Shown: positions 30,905 to 40,322, numbered from the stretch's first letter. The stretch: DNA of 54,320 bases from Candidatus Woesearchaeota archaeon (GCA_002688775.1 NZDH01000015.1:1-54320), one strand, 5' to 3'. Notes: generated by a model not told the origin, from the sequence alone. Translations and numbers: made by a program.

Positions 30905-32041
30905 ATGGTTAAAAGAGATCTTAAAATGGCCATTATTGTGGCAATTGCACTGATTTTTATAATTTCAACCCAATGGATACAAAATAACATTAATAAAGGT
31001 CCATTAATAGAAAATATTGAACTTCCTGAAAATTTCAAAATAGGTATTTTTGCTTCTGATTTAGGAAAAAGTCTTAATTTGCCAGGCCCGAATAGTGGTC
31101 CTAGGTTCATGGAATTCCATGATGATGTTCTGTTTGTCAGCCTTTCCAGTGCAGGCAAGGTAATTGCACTTCCTGATAAAGACAAGGATGGAAAAGCAGA
31201 TGAAGTAATTGAAGTTATCAGCGGCTTGAACAGGCCTCATGGAATTGCCTTTTACAAGGATTATATGTATATTGCCAATGAAGACAGCGTAATCAGGGTC
31301 AAACTTAATGATGATTTTAAAGCTGACATTCCTGATAAAGAGGACTTTACTGACCTGCCAAAAGGAGGCCATTGGACAAGAACTATAAGGGTAAAGGATG
31401 GCAGTTTGTATATCAGCATAGGCTCAAGCTGCAATGTCTGCATTGAAAAGGATGAAAGAAGAGCTTCTATCCTGAAATGCAACCTTGATTTTGGAAGATG
31501 CAATATTTATGCAAGAGGTTTAAGGAATGCTGTTGGATTTGCCTTTCACCCTGAAACTGAAGAATTATATGCAACTGAAAACTCAAGAGATTTGCTTGGA
31601 GAAGACACCCCACCAGACGAAATCAACATTATAGAAAGCAATAAACATTATGGATGGCCATTCTGCTACGGAAAAAATGTTCCTGATCCTGAATTCGGAA
31701 GCGGAAGCTGCGAGCATAGGGAACAATCATTCATTGATCTGCAGGCACATTCTGCGCCATTAGGGTTGGCTTTTAACTTTGGTGGTAATTTTCCTTCAGA
31801 ATATAAAGGTAAATTGTTTGTTGCTTATCATGGCTCCTGGAACAGGAAAGTACCAACTGGTTACAAGATTGTGATGATTGATACTGAGACAAAAGAAGTC
31901 AGTGATTTTGCAACAGGATGGTTGACTGACAAAGAAAAGGTTCTAGGCAGGCCTGTGGATATTATTTTTGACAAAGAAGGTGTGATGTATGTCAGCGATG
32001 ATAATGCCGGCTTGATTTATAGAGTGTCTTCTAAGGGTTAA
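30905..32041 (+). CDS. PQQ-dependent aldose sugar dehydrogenase-like beta-propeller
   Basis: 378 residues. N-terminal hydrophobic anchor (about 9-24), then the soluble glucose/aldose dehydrogenase propeller: FMEFHDDVLFVS, HGIAFYKDYMYIAN, RGLRNAVGFAFHPET, NSRDLLGEDTPPDEIN, HYGWPFCYG, AYHGSWNRKVPTGYK and RPVDIIFDKEG (all family segments). These enzymes oxidise sugars outside the membrane using PQQ; whether the cofactor is available here is unknown. Not clearly linked to the PDH operon. Confidence 0.88.
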   Translation: MVKRDLKMAIIVAIALIFIISTQWIQNNINKGPLIENIELPENFKIGIFASDLGKSLNLPGPNSGPRFMEFHDDVLFVSLSSAGKVIALPDKDKDGKADEVIEVISGLNRPHGIAFYKDYMYIANEDSVIRVKLNDDFKADIPDKEDFTDLPKGGHWTRTIRVKDGSLYISIGSSCNVCIEKDERRASILKCNLDFGRCNIYARGLRNAVGFAFHPETEELYATENSRDLLGEDTPPDEINIIESNKHYGWPFCYGKNVPDPEFGSGSCEHREQSFIDLQAHSAPLGLAFNFGGNFPSEYKGKLFVAYHGSWNRKVPTGYKIVMIDTETKEVSDFATGWLTDKEKVLGRPVDIIFDKEGVMYVSDDNAGLIYRVSSKG

Positions 32042-32098
32042 TTAAAAAAAATAAAAAAAGAAAAAGATAAAATAACCTATGATCTAAGAATTATAAAC

Positions 32099-32245
32099 TT
32101 AGTATCTTGGTTTCTTCTTGCTGTAACAGTCTCTGCAATAAACTGGTCTGCCTTCTTTAGGTTGGAATGGCACTTCTGCATCCGCCCCGCATTCAGAACA
32201 CTTTATCTTATGCATAGTTCTGTTCTCAAAACTTCCATAACGCAT
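32099..32245 (-). CDS. CxxC zinc-binding protein (48 aa)
   Basis: Short gene with Shine-Dalgarno GAGGT at 32253-32257, seven bases before ATG. The product carries CSECG and CRDCY pairs in the pattern of the small archaeal and CPR proteins with a C-x-x-C..C-x-x-C-Y-S-K-K-K tail (KCSECGADAEVPFQPKEGR in between). Role unknown; such proteins are often abundant. A TATA-like TTTATATACC lies about 90 bp upstream, leaving a long 5' leader. Confidence 0.75.
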   Translation of the reverse strand: MRYGSFENRTMHKIKCSECGADAEVPFQPKEGRPVYCRDCYSKKKPRY

Positions 32246-32358
32246 TTTTTATACCTCGTTCTACTTAGTTACACATGAAACTTGCCTAGAAATAGCAATT
32301 ATTCCTATGTACCAGCCTATAGTATGAAGCAGGGGTATATAAAGGTATGGTTTAACAT

Positions 32359-33339
32359 CTATTTATCCGGAATAACAGCAACAGTTCTTGATTTAATATC
32401 GACCAAGAATTCCAAACTTTCAACTATGCCGTCATACATGCTATCACAATAACCGTGATTGCAGCTTGTATCATTAATTAAAATAAATCTCTTTGGCTGC
32501 TGTGCCTTTGAAAAAGATTTTATTGCAGATGTTATAGGTATTATATTATCATTAATACTGTGTATCATGACTAATTTTCTAGGAGAAACTAAGTCAATAT
32601 AATGGTCAGAATCGATTGATTTAAGGAAAACATCTCTATTTTGGTCGCCTTTATCTTCAAAATCAAAGCCAGCTGAACTGATTGCTAATACACCATCAAC
32701 TCTTCTGTCAATAGCTGCTGCAATTATTGCAACTCTTCCGCCTAGGCTTTCTCCGGCAATGATTATCCTGTCAGGATCAACAAAAGGAGCGCTGAACAAT
32801 AAGTCGTATGCCCTTAATGCATCATAAATCATAAGATGCTGGACTGGCTCTTTGGCCTGCAAAAAGTCAGCATAATCCTCATCCAAAGAAGGAAAAATTC
32901 CATTTGTTTCTCCAACACCTCTCTGGTCTATAGTAAAAACAGCTGCCCCTAGTTCAGAAATTGTTTTGGCAAGCTCAAGTTCGCTTTCTTTGCTAACACC
33001 AGCGCCGGGCAGTAAAACAACTCCAGGTACTTGATTAGTTACACTTTTAGGCAAAACTAATAATCCATAGACATTGCCCTGTTTGCTTGGAAAAATGATC
33101 TTGCTTATCAATAATGTATCTGTTTCACTGATATTCTCCCTGTTAAATTCGATCATACCTCTGTTTGAAGGGTAAAAAAGATAGCCCCCTTTATCAACAA
33201 GCCATGTGATCTCTTCTCTTTCTTCAGGTCCTTGTTCAACATTTTCTTCAGTGCCCTGTATAGAAATATAATAAAATGCTCCAGCTACTAAAATAACAAT
33301 AAGAACTGCTCCATAAATCAGATTTTTTTTTATTTTCAT
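32359..33339 (-). CDS. Membrane-anchored alpha/beta hydrolase
   Basis: 326 residues. Signal anchor at about 7-27, then a hydrolase with VVLLPGAGVSKES (oxyanion strand), VFTIDQRGVGETNG, nucleophile elbow IAGESLGGRV, acid loop HSINDNIIP and C-terminal NHGYC as His candidate. This resembles the dienelactone hydrolase/S9-like group. Start overlaps the upstream gene's stop by 4 nt (ATGA), so translation is coupled. Confidence 0.82.
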   Translation of the reverse strand: MKIKKNLIYGAVLIVILVAGAFYYISIQGTEENVEQGPEEREEITWLVDKGGYLFYPSNRGMIEFNRENISETDTLLISKIIFPSKQGNVYGLLVLPKSVTNQVPGVVLLPGAGVSKESELELAKTISELGAAVFTIDQRGVGETNGIFPSLDEDYADFLQAKEPVQHLMIYDALRAYDLLFSAPFVDPDRIIIAGESLGGRVAIIAAAIDRRVDGVLAISSAGFDFEDKGDQNRDVFLKSIDSDHYIDLVSPRKLVMIHSINDNIIPITSAIKSFSKAQQPKRFILINDTSCNHGYCDSMYDGIVESLEFLVDIKSRTVAVIPDK

Positions 33340-34496
33340 AATATTTGAATTATTTTTCTGAAATTTTTATTGTTTTGCTTAATTTTATAAATCTTTGCTA
33401 ATTTAATCAGTTTTTTCCTGTCAATATTTATTTTTTTGTTTTTGAGGATTTCCCCGATATGATATCCCATCAAAAACTGGCAGAATTGAGTTACGTTTTT
33501 AGGACTTTGAACATGATGGGTTCTCTCAAAATCAAGCAAATAAGGCCTGTCTTTGCTGATTATGATATGTTTTACTGGATGGTGCATTTCTTCCTTGTCA
33601 ACTCTTAACTTATCCAATACAAACATTTGTCCAAAAATGTTTTTTATTACTTTTTTAATCTTAGTCTTGCCTGATTTTTCAAGATAATCAACCACAAAAT
33701 CACCGCCTATATATTCGTAGATGAAGTAGCTATTCTCTGACCTCAATAATTTTGGGCCAATTTTATGTTCATTTAATTTTTTCAGCCATTTTGTTTCGTT
33801 TTCAATTCTATTAATTGCCTGGCTTTTTGGATTTTTGGTTTTTATGACTATTTTTTTGTTTCTGAATCCTGTGAACAGCAAGCCACGATGGCCTTTAGTC
33901 AGGTATTTTACATTTTTAATGTTTTTATTCTCAAGTTTTTTCAAAAAATCATTTTTTCTTAATAAATAAACGTAAATATCTTCGAAGAATATGTGAAGTT
34001 TTCCCAATTCTTCAAAATCTAACAAGTTGTTTTTAATGAATTCTTCCACTTTTTCTTTTTTTGTCAATGAAGAGAAAACCACAAGAACAATACCCTCCTT
34101 ATTTAGAAAATTATTGACTTCATCCAGGAATCTTTCAATGACTTCGTAGCCTTTTTTACCGCCTTCTAAAGTCAAGTCCTTAAGCTTTAATTCCTGCGGC
34201 AAATAAGGTGGGTTGAAAATAATTAAATCAAATTTTCCTTTAATATTTTGGAATAAATCCGACTGTAAAAATTTGATTTTTCTGTTTTTTATGGTTTCTT
34301 TGCAATATTTTATCACTCCTTCCTGAATATCTGTTGCCAGAACTGACTTTACATCGCTTTTTTGAGCAGCAGCAACAGCTTGTATTCCTGAACCTGTACC
34401 GATGTCCAGCACTTTGCCTTTAGCATATTGCTTAACGCAGCTTTCGAGGATGGTGCTGTCTTCCTGAGGGTCATAGACTGATTTGCAGCTTTCCAT
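33336..34496 (-). CDS. HemK/Mtq2-like methyltransferase fused to a COG2112-like kinase domain
   Basis: 386 residues from ATG 34496. N-terminal half (1-185) is a Rossmann methyltransferase: VLDIGTGSGIQAVAAA (SAM site), ATDIQEG and the catalytic IIFNPPYLP typical of enzymes that methylate release-factor glutamine. C-terminal half (about 190-386) looks like the predicted archaeal Ser/Thr kinase family: GHRGLLFTGF, KIVIKTKNP (possible ATP lysine), FIYEYIGGDFV and YLLDFERTH (DFG-like Asp). The two are normally separate proteins; no frameshift lies between them. Confidence 0.8.
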   Translation of the reverse strand: MESCKSVYDPQEDSTILESCVKQYAKGKVLDIGTGSGIQAVAAAQKSDVKSVLATDIQEGVIKYCKETIKNRKIKFLQSDLFQNIKGKFDLIIFNPPYLPQELKLKDLTLEGGKKGYEVIERFLDEVNNFLNKEGIVLVVFSSLTKKEKVEEFIKNNLLDFEELGKLHIFFEDIYVYLLRKNDFLKKLENKNIKNVKYLTKGHRGLLFTGFRNKKIVIKTKNPKSQAINRIENETKWLKKLNEHKIGPKLLRSENSYFIYEYIGGDFVVDYLEKSGKTKIKKVIKNIFGQMFVLDKLRVDKEEMHHPVKHIIISKDRPYLLDFERTHHVQSPKNVTQFCQFLMGYHIGEILKNKKINIDRKKLIKLAKIYKIKQNNKNFRKIIQIL

Positions 34497-34558
34497 TTTG
34501 TTTGTATGCAAAATATAATGCTAGAACTGATAGGCCATTATATAAATTATTTGATGTT

Positions 34559-35137
34559 TTATATAGATTGAGTTGGATTGCTGTCTGGCAGATGGACTAT
34601 GATATGTCTTGCGTCACTCACTGTTGTTTTTCTTTCAGAATGGTGTGGCCTTTCTTTAGTGGCTGCTTTAGGATCTTGAGCAGAATGAGTACTTTCACTA
34701 TGCCTAGCAGTATAAAATGGATCTGTCGTAATTCTGAATGAATCCCCATAATTAAACATAAATGAATTGCCTATCAGATCCCCTAAAAGTAACTCGTAAA
34801 GTGAAAAAGGATTGATTGTTTTGTGGTTCCTTAAAATTCTCAATTTTTCTTGTAAACCCATCCTGCCAGGTTCCATTACCCTAATGATTTGATGGCCATT
34901 TTCGTTCAAGTACGTTAAACCATTTATAGATCTGGGGTTTGCAACCCTCACATATACCCTGTCTTTACCATATCTAAAGTATAAATGAACTCCAGTATCA
35001 CGGACTACGCTATCAAGAGTGAATCACCTATATTTGAATAAAGAGCTTTCAGCAACAGGAGAACTTTGTGCCGATGCAGGTGGTTGTATGTCACTAATCA
35101 CAAGAGTTCCGTCTCCCTGCAAAATTGTTTGTAGCAT
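34559..35137 (-). pseudogene. Hypothetical gene interrupted by in-frame TGA
   Basis: Reads continuously in one frame for 193 codons if the TGA at 35024-35026 is ignored: 37 codons (MLQTILQGDGTLVISDIQ..) then TGA, then 154 codons (TLDSVVRDTGVHLYFRYGK.. ends TQSI). Its ATG touches the stop of the PEBP gene (35138). The downstream part alone could restart at a GTG (34951). Most simply a nonsense mutation; other genes here use TGA as stop, so recoding is unlikely. Family unrecognised. Confidence 0.5.
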
Positions 35138-35590
35138 TTATTTTCCCTTTCTCCTGTAAAGCCCAATTAACTCAGCTTTTTCAATGATATTGTCTTCCAT
35201 TGCTTTTTCTACAGTGCTTTTATCTGATCCTTCCGGAATGTTGAGTTCAATATCTAAAGCATAAAGCTTGAAGAAATATCTGTGTGTTCCAGAAGGAGGG
35301 CAAGGGCCGCCATATCCTGTCTTGCCCCAGCTGCTGTTTCCACCTGTCCCTTCCGGCTCTGTCCCCTGTTTGATCTCTTTAACGGATGGAGGAATGTTAA
35401 ACACAATCCAGTGATCCCAAACCTTACCGGCAACTGGCACGGCATCAGGATCATCCATAATCAAAGCCAGAGTTTTTGCATTCGGAGGAACTTCACTTAT
35501 AGTCAGCGGACAAGAAATATCTTCACCATCGCAAGTGAATTGTGACGGTATTTCACTATTATCTGTAAATACAGGACTTGTTAATTTCGT
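35138..35590 (-). CDS. PEBP / YbhB-YbcL family protein, apparent ACG start
   Basis: 150 residues if started at the ACG at 35588-35590. The first ATG in frame (35464) would remove the conserved N-terminal strand, whereas ACG gives the family start KLTSPVF plus FTCDGED, exactly the usual length. GGGGTGG stands six bases upstream and TATATAA about 25. PEBP signatures: DDPDAVPVAGKVWDHWIVFNI (quoted in part), GKTGYGGPCPPSGTHRY. Ligand-binding protein of unknown role. Confidence 0.75.
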   Translation of the reverse strand, partial: TKLTSPVFTDNSEIPSQFTCDGEDISCPLTISEVPPNAKTLALIMDDPDAVPVAGKVWDHWIVFNIPPSVKEIKQGTEPEGTGGNSSWGKTGYGGPCPPSGTHRYFFKLYALDIELNIPEGSDKSTVEKAMEDNIIEKAELIGLYRRKGK

Positions 35591-35664
35591 ATTAAACCAC
35601 CCCGTACATTATATAAATATTATATAATTTATAAATTTATTGATATTAATTCAAGAATAAGCGG

Positions 35665-35928
35665 CTACTTTTTCTTTTTACTCATGACTTCCCTTAAAAG
35701 AGTGATTTCCTTTTTTAGCAATCGTGTTTCTCCTATATGTTCCTTGATTATTGTGCCTAGCTCTTCCTTAATGCTTTCGTTGCTGTCTGTCAATATTACA
35801 ACAAAAATAAGCAAAAGCCAGAGGAATATAGAAGTCACAAAAGACCAGTTTATAACAGGATTATTCAGGAAAGTGTTGTTTATGAGCAAGAAACCTACAA
35901 CACCTATCAAAATCCCAACGATCAGCAA
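35665..35928 (-). CDS. Small membrane protein with C-terminal coiled coil
   Basis: 87 residues. Two hydrophobic helices (about 3-17 and 27-47), then a charged helix IKEELGTIIKEHIGETRLLK ending in MSKKKK. Unrecognised; not clearly in an operon. Confidence 0.55.
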   Translation of the reverse strand: MLIVGILIGVVGFLLINNTFLNNPVINWSFVTSIFLWLLLIFVVILTDSNESIKEELGTIIKEHIGETRLLKKEITLLREVMSKKKK

Positions 35929-36014
35929 TAATTTCTCAAATAATGTATAGATTCCGCAAATTTTTTAGAGATATACTTGAACATTTACACCAAATCATTT
36001 CAGTTTTTTTATAT

Positions 36015-36719
36015 TTATAAAGCTTTTGATATTTGATTCGAAAGTTCCTCAGCAGCCTTTCCCATATCCTCTGCTTTGTAAATAGCCCTGCCGATTATAG
36101 CATGCCATGAATCAAGTTTTTTTGCTAAATCACTTATGCTGCCGCCTTGTGTTATTAAACCAGGACTGTAAAAAACAGGATTACTTATCTTATTTTTTAT
36201 TATATCATTGTATTCTAACGCTTTTTCCGGTTTATTGCCGGGGATGACAAAATCTTTAACTCCCATTGAAGCTGCAATTTCATAGATTCTTTTAGGGGCA
36301 TTGTCGTCGATGAAGCCATCATCGTTTTTGAGAAAAGACTTGTGGGTCATTTCGCCTCCAATTATAACATTCATTTTTGCCTGCTGTGCTGATTTTATCC
36401 ATGCAATCTCTGTTTCAGGGCCTGCTTGAGGGAATAGAATAACTGCATCAAAGCCTTTGCATGCTTTCATGAATTTTTCACCCATTGCTGGAATGTCAGT
36501 CCCTGCTTTTTGGTGATCATAAATTATCGGCAATTTTGTTATTTCCCGGATAGTTTTTACCACTTTTTCAATCCCAAACGGAATAACAAGCTCGAAGCCT
36601 ATTTTATAGGCGCCAACTCCTTTGACAGAATAAGTGGATTTGACTAATTCTTTTAATTTCTCCAGGCTATCAACATCACAGCTGGGTATTATTGATTTTT
36701 TTAGGTTTATTATCGGCAT
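36015..36719 (-). CDS. pyrF: Orotidine 5'-phosphate decarboxylase
   Basis: 234 residues, last step of UMP synthesis. Barrel with the catalytic lysine segment IYDHQKAGTDIP (divergent from the common D-x-K-x-x-D-I pattern but with Asp, Lys and Asp-Ile-Pro in place), and phosphate-binding SPGLITQGG and IIGRAIYKA. Last gene of the pyr operon; pyrE ends 2 bp before it. The variant active-site spacing fits an archaeal OMPDC subgroup. Confidence 0.9.
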   Translation of the reverse strand: MPIINLKKSIIPSCDVDSLEKLKELVKSTYSVKGVGAYKIGFELVIPFGIEKVVKTIREITKLPIIYDHQKAGTDIPAMGEKFMKACKGFDAVILFPQAGPETEIAWIKSAQQAKMNVIIGGEMTHKSFLKNDDGFIDDNAPKRIYEIAASMGVKDFVIPGNKPEKALEYNDIIKNKISNPVFYSPGLITQGGSISDLAKKLDSWHAIIGRAIYKAEDMGKAAEELSNQISKAL

Positions 36720-36721
36720 TT

Positions 36722-37393
36722 TTATTTTGCACCATGCTCTTTAAGATAATTGTCTATTTTTTCTTTCATTTCGTCATTAATATGGAGTTTGCCATCAATT
36801 TCTTTATTGTGAAGTACTTGGATTATATCATTCAGTTTAACGATAGAAAATATAGGAATTCCTAAATCTTCGCTAACTTCCTTCAGGGCATTTTTTCCTG
36901 ATTTTCCTTTCTCTTGCCTATCCACACTTACAACAATTCCTTTTATTTTGGGATTTTCAAATTTTTTTAGTATGTCTAGTGATTCCCTTATTGCAGCACC
37001 AGAAGTTATGACATCATCTACAAGTATAAGCGAAGTGTTTGAATCAACTTTCATGCCAATTAAGTTGTCTTTCAATGCATAGTCCTTTAATTTTTTTCTA
37101 TTAAACACGTAACCTTTGTTGATGCCTAATTTTTCAAGACCGATTACAGCAGAGACACATAATGGTATGCCTTTGTATGCCGGCCCATATATTCCATCAA
37201 AATTATCTTTGAAATTATCTTTTATGGCTTCTGCATAGTATTCCCCAAGCTTTCTTATTTTCTCGCCGTCATTAAACATTCCAGCATTTATGAAATAAGG
37301 TGCGATTCTTCCACTTTTTAGTTTGAATTCTCCAAATTTAAGCGCATCACACTTTACAATGAATTTTATGAATTCTTCTTTATATTTTTCCAC
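36722..37393 (-). CDS. pyrE: Orotate phosphoribosyltransferase
   Basis: 223 residues. Converts orotate and PRPP to OMP. PRPP-binding motif LILVDDVITSGAAIRES and the type signature FKLKSGRIAPYFINAG plus GPAYKGIPL. Immediately before pyrF in transcription order, 11 bp after pyrC. Cytoplasmic. Confidence 0.95.
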   Translation of the reverse strand: MEKYKEEFIKFIVKCDALKFGEFKLKSGRIAPYFINAGMFNDGEKIRKLGEYYAEAIKDNFKDNFDGIYGPAYKGIPLCVSAVIGLEKLGINKGYVFNRKKLKDYALKDNLIGMKVDSNTSLILVDDVITSGAAIRESLDILKKFENPKIKGIVVSVDRQEKGKSGKNALKEVSEDLGIPIFSIVKLNDIIQVLHNKEIDGKLHINDEMKEKIDNYLKEHGAK

Positions 37394-37404
37394 AGTCTTT
37401 CACC

Positions 37405-38604
37405 CTAAAACTTTAATTCTCTAGCTTTCACATCATTAATTTTCCCATCATCATAAACAACGTTTCCATTAACGATTGTAGTAATGGGCCACCCCTTTAA
37501 TATCTTGCCTTCAAAAGGACTCCATCTGCATTTTGTAAGCAGATCTTGGTTTCTTACTGCCTGTCTTTTTTCCAGATCAACAATGACTAAGTCAGCATCA
37601 TAGCCTTCTTTTAGGATTCCTTTGTTTTTTATCCTGAATATTTCTGCAGGATTTTCGCAGCATAATTTCATTATTGTTGATAAATCAATTTTTTTGTTAT
37701 TGTAAGCATCAAGCAGTAATGGCAGCATTGTCTCAACACCCGGAACTCCAAATGGATAATTTGCCTTTTCTTTTTCTTCCTTCAGATGAGGCGCATGGTC
37801 AGTTGCAATTAGATCCACAGTTCCGTCATGGACACCTTTCCACAATGCTTTTTGATCATGCTCTGTTTTTAATCGTGGTTTCATCTCTGCAAAAGCGCCT
37901 AAGCTTTGTAAGTCCTTTTCATTCATAAACAGATGATGAGGGGTGACTTCTGCAGTAACTTGCTTTTTTATCTTGTTTTGCTTTGCGTATTCCAATTCCT
38001 TTTCAGAGCTTACATGAGCAACATGAAGCTTGTTTTTGATTTTATTACTAACAAAAATATCTATTGCAGTCTTTACGCTGATATCTTCTGCATGAATAAT
38101 TGTGATTTTTGATATTTTGAAGATTTCAGCTATTGTTTCATAATCATCCACTTTTAATTCACCTGTTGTAGAATCCATGTAGAGCTTGACAGCTGCAATA
38201 TTCTTTGCTTTTTTTAGATCAGAAAGATTATCTGTTGTAGCTCCGAAATTAAAGCCGTAATTGACTATGCTTTTTGCTGCAAGTTTTCTTTTTTCTTCCA
38301 AAGCTTCAATAGTGGTTGTCGGTGGCAAAGTGTTTGGCATATCAAGGACAGTTGTTACTCCGCCTTTTGCAGCAGCCATTGAGCCTGTAAGAAAATCTTC
38401 TTTATGGGTCAATCCTGGCTCTCGAAAATGCACATGACAGTCTATCAAGCCAGGCATTACAAAATTGTCTTTTGCATCAATTATTTCATCTGCTTTTGGC
38501 TCTTTGCTTGTTATTTTAGAAATTTTTCCGTTTCTGATCAGAATATTTTTTACATATAATTTATTTTTTATCGATAATCTGCAGTTTTTTATTAAGAGTG
38601 ACAT
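37405..38604 (-). CDS. pyrC: Dihydroorotase
   Basis: 399 residues from ATG 38604; an ATG at 38622 adds six residues and overlaps pyrK. Type I dihydroorotase: metal-binding MPGLIDCHVHFREPG, AAKGGVTTVLDMPNT, HVAHVSS, and the catalytic ATDHAPHLKEEK. The residue usually carboxylated as a Lys bridge would lie in AVKLYMDS. Cyclises carbamoyl aspartate to dihydroorotate. Confidence 0.95.
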   Translation of the reverse strand: MSLLIKNCRLSIKNKLYVKNILIRNGKISKITSKEPKADEIIDAKDNFVMPGLIDCHVHFREPGLTHKEDFLTGSMAAAKGGVTTVLDMPNTLPPTTTIEALEEKRKLAAKSIVNYGFNFGATTDNLSDLKKAKNIAAVKLYMDSTTGELKVDDYETIAEIFKISKITIIHAEDISVKTAIDIFVSNKIKNKLHVAHVSSEKELEYAKQNKIKKQVTAEVTPHHLFMNEKDLQSLGAFAEMKPRLKTEHDQKALWKGVHDGTVDLIATDHAPHLKEEKEKANYPFGVPGVETMLPLLLDAYNNKKIDLSTIMKLCCENPAEIFRIKNKGILKEGYDADLVIVDLEKRQAVRNQDLLTKCRWSPFEGKILKGWPITTIVNGNVVYDDGKINDVKARELKF

Positions 38605-38605
38605 T

Positions 38606-39418
38606 TTAGGTGTGATTGCCATGATATTCCTGTATTGTTACTTTCCTCCCGCTTTTTAGTCTTGCAAAATTTCCGAATTCTGACATCTTGCTCAATTGTT
38701 TTGAGTTGAATATTGGTCCGTCGATGCAGACAATCCTGTCATTTACCATGCATTTCCCGCAGATGCCGAAGCCGCAAGCCATAAATCTTTCAACAGAAGC
38801 CTGGCATTCGACTTTGTGCTTATTGCATATGTCCAGAACTTTTTTCATCATTATTTCAGGACCGCAGGTATAAACTACCTTGATTTTTTTATTTTTGCTC
38901 AAAACTTCATCAAGAATTGCTGTGTTATATCCTTTTCTTCCAAAACTTCCGTCGTCAGTTGTAATTTTTAAGTTTTTATTTTTAAATCTTTTTAGATAAA
39001 TCAAATGGTCTTTGGTTCTTGCACCGTAGATGATGAGTGGATTATGTAGGGCATCAATTAAGGTTGAAACAGAAGATAATCCAACTCCACCTGCAACAAC
39101 GCAGGCATTGTTTTTTAGAGGAAAAGAACTACCATAAGGACCTCTTATTCCAAGCTTGTTGCCTTTCTTTATATTTTCCAAAGCGTTCGTGAATTTTCCG
39201 ATTGCCTGCGAAGTGAAAGCGAACTCGTTTTTGTTGTGATAGGAGACTGCCATTGGCTTTTCATCCAGTCCAGGAATCCATACCATGATGAACTGGCCCG
39301 GCTTTGACATAATATTTCCTTTGAAAAAGAATGATTTCTGGTTTTTTCCTTCGTCAACTACTTTGGATACTTCCATTATTCTTGGGATTTCAGTTTTGCA
39401 GAGTTCTGTTTGTTGCAT
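38606..39418 (-). CDS. pyrK: Dihydroorotate dehydrogenase electron transfer subunit
   Basis: 270 residues. FAD- and [2Fe-2S]-containing partner of PyrD class 1B, passing electrons to NAD. Flavin/NAD-binding KKGNKLGIRGPYGSSF and VVAGGVGLSS, and the cluster ligands CGFGICGKCMV..C in the C-terminal third. Stop is 1 nt from pyrC start, and it follows pyrD by 1 nt. Confidence 0.93.
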   Translation of the reverse strand: MQQTELCKTEIPRIMEVSKVVDEGKNQKSFFFKGNIMSKPGQFIMVWIPGLDEKPMAVSYHNKNEFAFTSQAIGKFTNALENIKKGNKLGIRGPYGSSFPLKNNACVVAGGVGLSSVSTLIDALHNPLIIYGARTKDHLIYLKRFKNKNLKITTDDGSFGRKGYNTAILDEVLSKNKKIKVVYTCGPEIMMKKVLDICNKHKVECQASVERFMACGFGICGKCMVNDRIVCIDGPIFNSKQLSKMSEFGNFARLKSGRKVTIQEYHGNHT

Positions 39419-39419
39419 T

Positions 39420-40322
39420 TTATTTATGAGCTATACCCCTTATCTGATCCAAATTCCTGATTTTGTTATTTTTCATCCATTTTTCCATTTCATTGCACAC
39501 TTTCTTGAAAATATCAATTCCTCGATAGAAAACTCCTGTTCCTACCCCAACAGCAGTTGCACCAGCCATGATCATTTCCAATGCATCTTTCCCGTAAGTC
39601 ACTCCGCCAGTCCCGATGATTGGAATTTTTACTGTTTCATAAATTTCATAAACGCATCTTACAGCAATTGGCTTGAGAGCAGGGCCTGAAACACCTCCTA
39701 TTTTGTTGTGAAGGATCGGTTTTTTTGCATCTATATCAATGACCATACCTGTTGCTGTGTTTATCGCTGTTATTGCATCAGCTCCTGCTCTTTCAGCTGC
39801 ATGTGCAATCTCTTTTATGTCGTGGACATTGGGGCTAAGCTTAATGCTGACTGGAATTTTTCCTGTATTATCTTTGACAGTTTTTGTGACTTTGGCAATC
39901 AATTCAGTATCTGCGTAGTAAGGCTTGCCATAGTCCATATGCGGGCAGGAAACATCAACTTCAATCATTGAAGGCTTTAGTGAAGCCATTTTTTTGGCAA
40001 CTTCACCGAATTGCTCTATCTTATAGCCGTAAATGCTTCCGATAACAGGAACACTTAGATTATCTAGTCTTTTGAAATCTTTTAAAGCAGAATCAATTCC
40101 CTGGCCCGGCAGGCCAACTGCATTGAGAAAAACATCCTTATGGCCGAACATTGTCGGGTTTGAGTTGCCAAATCTTTCTTCATGGCATAAAGATTTAAGA
40201 GTTACAGCTCCTGCGCCAATTTTTCCTATCCTATTTGCAGTTTCTTTAGTAACGCCCAAAATTCCAGAAGCAAGGACTGTAGGATTTTTTAGCTTTATTT
40301 TGCAGAGCTTTGTTTGGAGCAT
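39420..40322 (-). CDS. pyrD: Dihydroorotate dehydrogenase, class 1B catalytic subunit
   Basis: 300 residues. FMN barrel oxidising dihydroorotate. Class 1B features: VDVSCPHMDYGKPYYA (Cys as catalytic base), ITAINTATGMVIDI, KIGGVSGPALKPIA and PIIGTGGVTYGKDALEMIMAGA (FMN phosphate; quoted in part). It forms a complex with PyrK. Upstream towards pyrI is repeat B, an unusual 236-bp gap in an otherwise tight operon. Confidence 0.95.
   Translation of the reverse strand: MLQTKLCKIKLKNPTVLASGILGVTKETANRIGKIGAGAVTLKSLCHEERFGNSNPTMFGHKDVFLNAVGLPGQGIDSALKDFKRLDNLSVPVIGSIYGYKIEQFGEVAKKMASLKPSMIEVDVSCPHMDYGKPYYADTELIAKVTKTVKDNTGKIPVSIKLSPNVHDIKEIAHAAERAGADAITAINTATGMVIDIDAKKPILHNKIGGVSGPALKPIAVRCVYEIYETVKIPIIGTGGVTYGKDALEMIMAGATAVGVGTGVFYRGIDIFKKVCNEMEKWMKNNKIRNLDQIRGIAHK

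Noticed and set aside
34559-35137. UGA recoded as an amino acid
   Set aside because: Several neighbouring genes end in TGA, and no selenocysteine or pyrrolysine-like context is visible; a nonsense mutation is simpler.
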